Shown: positions 14,401 through 26,400 of the stretch, one piece after another
Layout of the letters: each line of letters begins with the position of its first letter
Numbering within the stretch: position 1 is the first letter of the stretch
NCBI GenBank assembly: GCA_947396885.1
Contig: OX377202.1
Location: 110,998,221-111,062,220 of the forward strand
Length of the DNA: 64,000 bases
Source of the DNA: Heligmosomoides polygyrus polygyrus
Taxonomy: Eukaryota; Nematoda; Chromadorea; Rhabditida; Heligmosomidae
Direction of reading: 5' to 3'
Notes under the pieces: generated by a model
What the model was told of the DNA's origin: nothing
The model's database searches: none
The model's input: the letters and a program-made list of their open reading frames with translations, nothing else
Made by a program: the position numbers and the translations under genes

Positions 14401-17400
14401 TTTGAGCAATACACAACACATAAACTGGCTTAGAGCAGGAGGTAAGGCCCGTTCATAGTTGCGCCGCCGAGCGGCGTGACGGCATATACATATAGGGGTC
14501 AAATTGATCGATCGCGTCGCTCAGCGTCGAAGTATAAAAGGGCCAGCAGGGAGTGCTTGGCAGAGCGGACACAATTTACACTTGCTCCGCTGCGTGACGC
14601 AGGGCCATGGTCGGGATGGATATCGATATTTGCGCCCCCGAAAGAATCGCGGCGACGAGTATTGCGGACGAAGCGAAAAGCGCGGCCGGTTATCGCTCTG
14701 CAAGCCAGCTCAACAACACCAATCCGCTCAGGACCCACACAAAACAACACGCGAGCCGACCGCCACTGTTATGACAGCCGAGGCGCAGTTGTCGTCGACT
14801 ATTCCGCCTCGCGTGGTGGAACTTGACCAGCCAATAGAATCGATACGTATGAAGTATGTACCCTCCCTAAGACACCCCATTTCACGAAATTTCAGGGCAT
14901 TTTTTCTTTGGGCGCGTAGCGATGACCTGTGGCTGGCCAGTCTTCAGAGAGCGGTGAGGCGATGGAGCATAAAACCATCTAAGCCCCAGATCACGCAACA
15001 ATATGGGAACAACTGAAGGAGATTATAACGCCGAAGAATCAATATAGGCCGCGTAGAGGCTGAAGTGCGCCTCCCTAAGTCTTGAGCTTCCGTTTATGCT
15101 TTTGTCGCCGAGCGATGTGATGTCATGTATAGTGGCCAAATTGATCGATCGCGTCGCTTGATCAATTTGGCTGCTATACATGATATCTCGTCGCTCGGGG
15201 GCAGAAGTATAAACGGAGTCTAATAATATACAACTCCATTCTTGAACTGAGCATCCGATAGTCGAGGCATGCATACACCTACTAATGTCATCCTAACTGG
15301 TGGAAGTCAGAAATACGGAATGGAGAAGTCGCCATCGAAGCCACCACTTCTATCTACAAACAATAAAGCCCCCCCCCCCTTCCTAAAAAAGCAACGTAGC
15401 TCCTAATATGGTACTTTGCCAGAGTCAAAAAACTGGGTGCAAGTCGACAGTGTGGCCTACATGGGAAGTGGAAAGGCATGCAGCCAATCAGATGGCATCA
15501 AACAGGTGCGTCACCCAAAGTGGGCGTGGACATTCGGTGCTCTGGCCGGCTCTGATTGCCTGCTGCGTCCCGCTTTCCATGTAGGCCACATTAATGACTT
15601 GCGCCAATTTTTGCAAATGAACCAGTCGTAAGCTAGTATGGAGGGCAGATCTTGGAACAGTTGAAGGCAGTAACCTACGCGTGATCGCCAAGATTCACGA
15701 AATGACTCCATCGCCGATATTCTGGCAGCTTGAAGAACTCCGGCATGTAGCGATACTTGAACTCGATCGATCCGTGTTCCTGAACATTCCATTTTTTTTA
15801 CAAATCTACACCGTGTTTCCTCCATCACACAGTACAGAGTAGGATAAAGCGCTGCGTTAATTCCTTGTGGGATGCGCCATGCTATCCACTTTCACAGAAT
15901 ATTATGGATGCGATTTGAATGCGTATTTGGCTGACATAATGATTTGCCATGGACAGCTAATGCACTTCGGTGATGTACATTTCTAGACAAGTCTCGTACC
16001 ACCAATTTTCGACACCAGTGTGATAATGTGATAGAAGGCTTGGCTGACCATGGAAACGGCGCCTCCTGCCAACTGCGCCACATCCCGGCCTAGGGAGACA
16101 GACGGATTAGCATGAGAGCTCACCTTTTCGCCGACGTAGGGCAGATAAGGCAGCAACCACATGTGGGTGCTGGCGGCACCGACGCTGTTGTTCGTGGTCT
16201 CGAATCTGCGCAGAATTCGCATGATTTCCGGCACCGTCTCTCGATGATGCATGTCGCTCGGATTGTTGACGAACACGGCAACCTAGGCGGAACTAAAACG
16301 GTTATGACCTTACCGCTTTAGGGTTCACTTCCACCTAACCACTACTTCAATAGAAGAGCTTGAAGACTATTTCTCTTGCAACTTGGAGTCTTAGGATTGC
16401 GTAAGCGCATTGAGAGCGGTGGACTTTCGCCTTATCGAATGTAGACGCTCTTCCAGCTGGGATGGACACACTGCGGGTGGTTGCTCTAGGCGTCTGCCTG
16501 CAGTTCGAACGAAAAATACAGACGCCATGTGGCGTCACTCTTCAGGGCTTCACCTCCAATGTCCGCTCGCCAACTAGAAGCGCGCCCGATCGTGCTCGGC
16601 GTCAGAAAATAAGAATGAGGAACCTGTCCGCCTTCCTTGAAGATGATGTTCGTCTGGATTCGAACGAGCTCAAGAAGCGGCGAGTCGTCCAGAAACAGCT
16701 TCTCCGATGACAAGCCGACTTTGATCTGCATCACTCCATGAATCATCACCACCCAGTAGGCCAGCATCGCACCTGAATCAAGAATACACTATTGGCCTAG
16801 GCGCTCGACTTCCCAAATAGAGCATGTTCGTTTAAGTATGTAAACAAATTTGGGTACTTGTCCTTAACGTGGCCTACATAGAGAGTTGAGACGCACAAAA
16901 CAAACCAGGCCGTACCGTATACAGAGAGAACCGTCAGTCTCCTGATTAACTGGTACGCGTTTGGTCGGTGCTTTGAGTGGTTGTCACGCCCTCGCCTCCC
17001 CATGTAGACCATGTTGTCGACCAGAACCAAAATTTATTAGTCGACACACAGCAAAAGGTCGCTGCTATCGGTCTCTAGACTATGGCTTATGGACTGAAAA
17101 AATAACGCTTCTGTGCCGCTCTTCAGAATGATTTTGATAATAGTATGATATGATAGGCCATATAGAGGCGCGTTAGCCCTAGTTTACACTTGCGCCGCCA
17201 CGCGGCGCGGCGTGACGGTCGCCATAGATATCGATTTCTCGCGCCGCTCGGTCGATATCTATTCCGACTATGGTCCCGCGCCGCGCAGCGGCGCAACTAT
17301 AAACCAGGACTTAGGCAGCGTTTATACTCAAGTCGTGACGCGGCGCGACAGTATGAGAACCACGGATGGCGACCAAGATTAAAATATCGATTGACATCGT

Positions 17401-20400
17401 GATGTAAGCCCTACCGCAGACGACTGAAGAATAAACCCCCTTCCAAAGTCGTGAAATGCCCCCCCCTGCAGAAAAAAAAAACCACAAAAACAGCGTGAAC
17501 CAACCTCCTACGATGAACTTGCTCCAGATGGACAAACTGAAGTCGACCCAAGCGTCGAGCACCGTGTCGAGTGTCTTGGCCGCTGCACGAACCATCCAGC
17601 TCGGTTTCTCGTTTTTCTCCAGCTAAACTTGAAGCTAAATCAATAATTTTCAAAAATCTTCGACCAGATTCGTGTCCTATTTTTTAACACGAATTAAACT
17701 TTATAGAAGACAAAAGCTCATCAAAAACACTAAGGTCTGGCCCAAGTCCAAGTTTTTGCATTTTGCGGTTTATCGGCAGTGGGACCCTTTATCCCAATTT
17801 CCAACACATTTTTGAACAAAAACATGGCACATCAGTACAGGGGTGAATCGAACCCACGACCATGCACCTGCGAAGCTACAACAATACCATTATGCTAACG
17901 GACCATGTTGGGTCGGGTAGCGGCAGGGCGTTATGAACCTCGCGCTCACGCGTAGATAGAAAGTCGTTGCTTTTTTTCGACCACAGAAGAGCATTCCGAA
18001 AAAAACTACGGTTTTGGACTCCGCACGCGGGACCCTACATCCTGTAAAAATTGCATCGCAAAAGCTCTCAGCCACTCTGGAGGCTCTCCTTGTTAGGTAT
18101 AGCCAATAACATCAACACCGCATTGTTGTGAAAGCCTATGAGCAGCAACTAATTTTGAGCGGACGCACAGACAGATTGGTGGATTAGCTCCTGTATGCAG
18201 AAAAGGATCGTCATGCGGCGCGAGAGCAATATGACAGGCATCAGTATCGATCGCACGCGCTGCCTAATCGATACCAGCGGTTGTTGCTGCACCACGCGGC
18301 GAGTGAAGGGTGAACTGTACCACAAGAGGTGATTCGGAGTGCATGATCTGCTATTTTTTATTCCAATTTTTGTACGATTAGATAACATCGTGTCGTACCT
18401 TAGAGGGTAGAGGGACAGTTAAGCAGCAGAGGTAGGCGTTTCCTCGTCGTGCTTCTCGTTGACCGCCTAGGGTCAATACGGCCGAGAAGAAAAATATCTG
18501 GTAGATGTAGTCGTAGATGACGGCCACGGAGATGAACACGCAAAACGTCTGCAATTTGAGAGACGTTACACTCTCGGGAAATGGAGCCAATGTGCTCATA
18601 CCGCGGAGAATTGGACTCGAAAAACCTACGTAGATAGCTGGAGTGGAAGTGAAGATGCCAATGGAGAACGAAAGCAAATTCGTCAGAGAAGTGATCGAGA
18701 TCGAAGGACCTGCATCGGCCAGGGTGTCGGCGATTCGTTCGCGCACCGAAAGCCTGAACAGGGGCTTCTGTTTGAAGACGAGTGCAGAAAAATCAACCCC
18801 AGACGCACTTGTCGTTCGTCAGATGAAACGCATGAATGAAAATGAAGACATCGTCGACTCCGATAGCCAGAATCAGGAATGGCACCACGGTGACGATCGG
18901 CAGGAACTCAAATCCCATCTGAAAACGCTGGCTGAAACGAAGACAGAGGGCACTGTGAATAAATTATCGGAAATCTTACCCAGAAGAGGTGTCCAAAGGA
19001 CGCTACTAGGGACAGGATCGGGCAGATGACACCCAGAAACGACTCGAGCGGATTGCTCTTCACTGGATCCCTTCGCAGGGTTGTAGCCATCGTGAAGACG
19101 AGCAGAATCAGGAACGTCACTCCCATCAGTGGCATAGCGAGAATTCCTGAAGAACGTTCTCCTTTTTAACGCAATGGAGACAAATGAATACAACAAATGT
19201 TTGGCAACTGTAGCAGTTGTGGGAAAAATTAGAAGAATGGGAGAAAGAAGAGCGTTATCAAGTCGAGGAGAGTTATCAGTACTACAACGTTACCAAAATG
19301 ATCAAAGTTCCTGTTCATTCTCTATAACAAAGCCATCTTGATAAATTAAAAAAAAAAGAAAAAACTTTTTGCCCTCTTCATTATTTATTTTGTTTCAAGA
19401 AATATATATCAAAACAATTAAAATTTTTCAATTTACAAAGGAGCATTTTAGTTGGAAATTTTGCGAATTGAAAAATATTTGAGAAGTTTTTCTGAATAAA
19501 CCTTTATTTTGCTTCAACGGCAACGATATGCTGGCACTCAGACACTCAAATAAAACCGATATAGTGTCCGTGTGTGCGTCTGGCCGTCGTCTCAGAAGTG
19601 AGTACCCTCGATCGATATTATCAACAAATCGATAAAGACAAATAGGCAAATCGATCTTCTTTAACAAGCTGTAAAACCGCATGAACATCAGCTTGACCAC
19701 AGAGAAGTGACCAGCGCGCAAAATAAGTCAACATCGTGTACCGATATCGATCGGCGGGCTTATTCTGTTTATTTCTTTAAATCCTACTTCTCACTTCTGA
19801 ATTGCATTCGAAAATCGATAATAACATTCATTGATTCAGCTGTTTTTTACCATTAGAAAGTGGTAAGTGGTAGTGGTAAAGCCCGCAAAACAGCTAAGAC
19901 GTGCTTACTATCATCACAAGCAGTAAGCAATGACAATAAAGCCATAAAATCAATTGAGAGCGCTCAGTCCTGAGCGGCACGGACGACGGACGGACCTACA
20001 CACTTTATATTAGGTTGGAAAAAAAGTCCCATCACACTTCGAAATTTTTTTTACCGTTCTCCTTGTAAACGCTCTAGCCAATATTGATAGCTGATTTCGT
20101 AATCATATCACACTTGTCTACCGTTCGCACGCGGACATAGGTCAAGCCCTTTCTTGTACTTGGTTATCTATCCAATCTTCCGGACTCAATGCCAGATCTA
20201 CCTCATAGCCATTTTCGGCACGGCATTCTTCATGGATTCATTAGCGGATCTACAGCACGTCAGGCAGCCGACCAAATTAACGACATATATGGTTTGGGAT
20301 CTATTACTCACCGTACTTGTTATGAGTGGTTCGGAAAGTTTTTAAAGGGAGATTATTCACTCGAAGACAAAGAAGGTCAGGAGGGCCAACTGAATTGGAC

Positions 20401-23400
20401 GGCACTAAACTACTCCATCTTCTTCGTACCGATAGTAGGCAGACGACACGTCAACTGGAGGAGAAGCTCGAAGTGTCTCATAGGATAGTGGGAATCCATC
20501 TGAAGAATCTTGGCTTTGCATGGAAATTCGGAGCTTGGACTCCACATGCCCTGTCAAACACTCAGAAAGGTCAATGGCTCTCCATCGCTGCTTCTCCTCT
20601 GTCCAGATACGATAGAAAATCGTTTCTGCCGCGGATTGTGACAGGCGATGAGTCCTGGCTTCTCTATGCCAACTTCCGAAGAAAAAGACAATGGGTACAA
20701 AAGGGAGAGAACCCTAAGCTTGCTCTCAAGCCCAATGTTCACGAAAGGAAGATTCTCCCGAGTGTTTGGTGGATATCAGAGGAGTGATTTACTGGGAAAC
20801 TCTCAGAAGTGGAGAGACACTTACTGCTACCACATACAGTGGCCAACTCCACAAAGTCGCCGCAGCTCTCCAAGAAAAGAGGCCTGAGAAGTCAAAGGTG
20901 ATGATCCTGCATGACAATGCAAAGCGACATGTTGCAAGACTCACAAGAGAAACAATAAGGGAGCTGAGCTGGGAGGTAATGCCACATCCATCGTGTAATC
21001 CTGACCTCGCCCCTACCGACTGCCATTCTTCCGTGCTCTCGAGCAAGAAATTGGAGAGAAATATTTTGAAACAGAGGAAGACCTTAAAAATTGGATTCAG
21101 CGATGGTTCGACTCCAGAACTGCAATCCTTTATGCGAGAGGAATTAGAAAATTATCCAGTCTTTGGAGAAGTGCAGTGGAACAAAATAGAGTTTATCTCA
21201 ATTGATTTGACTTTGTAGTTGTAAAGTAATAAATCTTTGAAAAAGAATGAAAAGACTTTTTTCCAACCTAATATTTCGAAGGGCGCGTGTAGCGCAGTCG
21301 GAGGAGGCGCGACTGTCGCGTGCACCCGATACCAGGTTCCTGGTTCGGATTTCCCGCCCAGGCCAACCAAGCCTTCCATCCCTCCGGGGTCGGTGAATTG
21401 GTACCAGACTTGTCTGGGAAGGATAAAGCGCTGACTTGTTCATCGGCTGGCCACCGCAAGTCATTGCATGGCCAAATACGCATTCAAGTCGCCTCCACGA
21501 CATCCCGTAGAAGTAGAATGCGCTGGCGCATCCCAGAAGGGATTGAGTAACGCCGTCCTTTATCCTTATCCTTAATCTCGAAACAGGACAAGAGAACTAT
21601 GTGAAGAATGGTTGAACTAAAAAATATTCAAACAAGAGAAGTTGTTAGCAGACCAAGTATAATATAAGCAAAAATAATTTAAAGTAACGACTCTTCTTCA
21701 TTCACGACATTTTGCATCGTACAACGTCCGTGCGTCTTCCTGACCGTGAATTCTTTCGGAGGTTCAATATCCCTCAATCGATACCACTAAAGAGCGACAA
21801 AAACTGATAGCTTAATGAGTTTTTGCTGATCCGTGCAATGTTTTCATTGCTTCAAATTCTTTCATTCATTTCATTTTCATCACATTCATATCAGATGTTG
21901 TTCACCACAAGGTGGAGAACAACATCTGACATGAAAAACACACATATAGCGATAGCATCAAATGATATTGGGAAAATTATTCAGTTCATATGGCTAACCA
22001 TAAGTCCTTTGTTGATATCAAGCGATAAACATCAGGCAAAAATCGATAAAATCGATCAAGAGTGTTTACCAATTCCGGACGGATGTATGCACTGACGCAC
22101 AGATAAATTTTTACTTCATGTGTATATAATAGCATAAATGAACTATGTGAAAAGCGACGGAATAATAAATCCAGTGAAACTAGAACAGGTGTTAATTAAG
22201 AAAAGAAATAGCTAAGAACAAGACTTCCCCAGGAAGTTTGCTGGACAAGAAACGAGCAAAGCTCTATAGACTATCCAACGTCTGCTGTTTATGGAAAAAT
22301 TCGTTGTACCTGTTCTCCGCACTTCCTCGGAAACCAAGCCCTCGCTGGTGCAGAAAACATGGATGAGCGGATCCTTCAGTGTTGACTGAGAGTACTGGAA
22401 AACTGCCTGAAAATGGAAAATTATTTTTACAATAGAAACCCGATCAACGACAAAAATCGTAACAGAGTTCGTGCCTTTTCCCACTTGCGCATGATGGCGA
22501 CGGAGCTCTCGTTGTTGTAGATGGCATGGAAGTTGATGGCGATCAGTCGTGAACCCTCCACGATCTGAGACCTGCAAAGTGCTCAGGGCAACCCGCTGAA
22601 CATCGACGGGTTCGGTGCTGAAGAGAGGAACGTACAGATTGTTGACGGACACCATGAAGATGTTGTTCGCCAGGTAGACGCGATGCCCGAACACGTCCAT
22701 CGATGGATACGTCAACTTCACGTGGTTCTTACCCTTCTTCTGCTGATCGCGGAACATCGTCAGGAATATGTTCACCTGGAATTTTTCCGCGCTGTTTGAA
22801 ACAGGTGAAAAAGGCAACTCTCCAGACACTTGAAAAGCTGGATCAGCTTTGATACTCTGTACTTTTTGGGGAATATCCCTGGGAGTGTAGGCAAAGTGGG
22901 CAAGCCACTGACCACCCTCAGGCACTGATGAATCGCGCAAGAAAAGAGCGATGTCGGCTACATAGCTCCTCGCATCTACCCTTTCGTGTGCACGCACAAG
23001 GGTGCCTCCCCGTTTTCTTTTTTGCTCTTCTCGCAGACAAACCGATTTGGTAGCCCAGCAGTCAGGGGTCCAACCGTTCGTAGTTGCACTAAAGTCATTC
23101 GCACTTCACTAGGCCCGTTTATAGTTCCGACGCCGAGCGACGCGACGACATGTATATGTAGTGGCCAAATTGATCGATTGCGTCGCTCGATGAATGTGGT
23201 CACAATACGTGGCATCGCGTCGCTCGCGTCGAAGTATAAACGGGTCCATACTATACAGCTATTGCCAAGTCGGGTACTATCAATCGATATTCAGCATCGA
23301 TCGATAATTTGCATTTAGTGTAAAGGGCATTCAAGGGAATGCCATTTCAAATGACTAACTTGCGCGGGATCTCGATGTTATCGTCTGATCTACGGACTTC

Positions 23401-26400
23401 GTTTGTTTGCTATAGACGGCGTGCAGCAGCCAATTCACTCGAATCACTCCTACCTTGAACGACTAACTTGGACAGAAACCCGATATCAACTAACTAGATC
23501 GATATCGATTGGATGGTTGATATTGTTAAGTATTATTATTGTTACGAAACTCATTTAGTGCCCATTGCGTTGTCCCCAATTCAAATTAGTTTATGCGAGA
23601 AAAATGGCTAGAAACAAAACAGTCATGGACTGATTGGCTCGATTGTACATACAGTCGGATATGTTGCTCTTATATGTAGTTAAAAACACACGAACCGGAT
23701 TATCAACGAAATAGCACTCGATAAGCGGTCAATACGACAGGGTTTTTTGATGGTCATTTGAATAGGGGAATGGAAGGACAGGGAGGCAATTTGAAGGATT
23801 ACCTCTTTCAAATTCAAAAAAGTATAGAAGGTAATAAATGACGATGATAATCAATCGGTTTGGTACACGCCAAGCATAAGAGGTAGAGATACCCACGATG
23901 AAGTCTGCGTCTCTGACTCTTGCCTTATATCTATTTGACTCGTATCTTATCTCTACCCCTTATACCCCGCATACCCATGGGTTTAATTTTTGATGAATCC
24001 GGCCCCTGGAGGCGTTTTCAATGCGTATTTGGCCTGTACTTGCGGTGGCAAGCCGTGGAAAAATTAGCATCTTGAACAAGTCTGATACCAATTCATCTGC
24101 TCGGAATGGATGGAAGGCTTACAAGGAAACTTCCCAACTCATGGTGAGCTTTTGCGATGCTATTTTGACAGGATGTAGGGCCCTGTGACCGGAGTTCAGA
24201 ACCACAGTAAGTTTTTGCTGAACGCTCTTTTAAAGACCTGAAAAAGAGGTGTGAAGCCGTGTGCGCAACACTCATCAACCTCTACGACACTCCACGAGGT
24301 GTCCCTCGGTGGCGCAGTCGGTAGGAGTGCCGCCTCGTAGGAGCACACCGGCGGGCTTTTCAGTTGGAGTCCAAGTGCTGCCAAAACTTTTGCGCGTCTT
24401 AGTTTGTTGTTATTTCGACTTCTCATGATCACAGGAGGTAATTTTAGTGCTTACAACAAATCAAGGCTGTCTATTTGCGCCTTCATATGTGCTAGTTTTC
24501 CAACTATTCATATCTGTACCACCACCATGTCATACCGCATCACCAATGATACCGTAATTGCACACAAATACGCTTATCTTACGACTAAATATTATGGACT
24601 TGCGCCATATCGGTACATAAGTGTCGCTAAAAATGTCGTTCTCACCTAAACATGTTGTCGGCCGACTACTTTCCATCCGGAATATTCTACATGCAGCCGC
24701 GGTGTTATATTGACAGTAGGTAACTGGGATAAAATATTATACAAAAAGGATACCACACGTGACTTTTCTTTTGATTGCAGATTATAAGCCAGACCCACCA
24801 AGAATTATGCGCTCCGATGTTTCGGTCATGTCTGTCATACGCGTAGGTGGCAGCTGGTTACGTTGATCTTCATCCAGAGGCCGGATTCATCAACAATTAA
24901 CCCGTGGGTATGCGGGTGATAAGGGGTAGAGATAAGATAAGAGTCAGGCAGAGATAACGCAAGCGTCAGAGACGCAGGCTTCATTGTGGGTATCTCTACC
25001 CCTTATACCCGCGGATTAGTCGTTGATGAATCCGGCCCCAGGACCCTTCTCTACACCCACAAATTACACGTTCAACGAAGAAGAAGTGGTCAGCCCTTGC
25101 CAAGGAGAAGATTGTTCCTCACTGGCTCTTGTAAGATGCTGCTGGTGTTACAAGCGCTTGTGTTTTACTTATTACATAGTTTGTACCATAGCTGTTGACA
25201 AAAAGGGAAATAATAAATATAGACTTTAATTGAATAATAAATAAGACTTTTTATTCACAGAGAAATGATATGGTGCAGATATGAATAGTTGAAAACTAGC
25301 ACATATGAAGGCGCAAATAGACAGCCTTGGTTTGTGAAGGCATTGATGGTCTAAAATTGCTTCCTGTGATCATGAGAAGTCGTAATAACAACAAACTAAG
25401 ACGCGCAAAAGTTTTGGCAGCACTCGGACTCGAACTGAAAAGCCCGCCGGTGTGCTCCTACGAGGCGGCACTCCTACCGACTGCGCCACCGAGGCACATC
25501 TCGTGGATGTGTCGTAGAGGTTGATGAGTTTTGCGCACACGCCTTCACACCTCTTCCTCAGGTTTTTAAAAAGCGTTCAGCAAAAACTGACCGTGGTTCT
25601 GAACTCCGGTCACAGGACCTTACATGCTGTCAAAATAGCATCGCAAAAGCTCACCATAAGTTGGGACCTTTCCTTGTTAATTGGCTTGGCGTGAATCTGA
25701 ACCAATAGCCTGGAACCGGGCGCCTCCTCTGACTGCGCTACCATGAGCTTCAGCCATGAAGAAGTCAATATTAGGCAAGTTCTGGGGAGAGGGTCCAATG
25801 CAGAAATGGAAAAGCGGGAAAATTTAATTTTAGTTTTTTTAGTTTCGTTTTTGAAATAAGTTAGGACGCTACTTTCCCTTCCTAATTTGCCACATATCTA
25901 AGGATGATTCCGTTTATTCAGGACTCTAGTGGTTGGTTTTGAAGTAAAGAAGTAGGAGACAAGAAATTTCCCAAGCACGGCGTCCCCCAATCCGCCCACC
26001 ATCAGCCAATCTTCCCTGCTTCGATTCCAATCACGACAACGCTTCTCCACGATGGGCCGATCGAGTTGAAAAAGTCGCAATTGATCCAGCAAGATCTCAT
26101 ACAGAAGAAGCACCGGACGGCGTCGAACAGGATTTCCCGGCGGTGCGAATCTGGTTCGGCGCAGAAGATTAACGGGGGAAACATCGTCGTTCTACTTGAA
26201 TGGCGGCACTTCTGCTACTTTTAAGTACTGCTCGTTTCAACCGTAGTTTATAGGCCCCGAGTCCATTACTTTGGTCGAAGCTCCTATCGTTAGTGAAGGC
26301 CGTTAACATCAGGTTTGGCGCTCTTTGCGTCGCTGGCGCATAGAGGGGAACTCGCTGAGCCATTCTGACACGCAACGGAGACCCTTCAGACGATCAAGAG

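Noticed and set aside
22212..22997. A 261-codon minus-strand open frame as a single gene
   Set aside because: It contains PTR exon 5 in frame, but exons 6 and 7 and conserved motifs require two short introns in different phases. The longer reading is intron read-through.
24302..24380. A tRNA gene at the GGTGGCGCAGTCGG motif
   Set aside because: A and B boxes are present but no anticodon arm or acceptor stem can be formed; treated as a tRNA-derived SINE.
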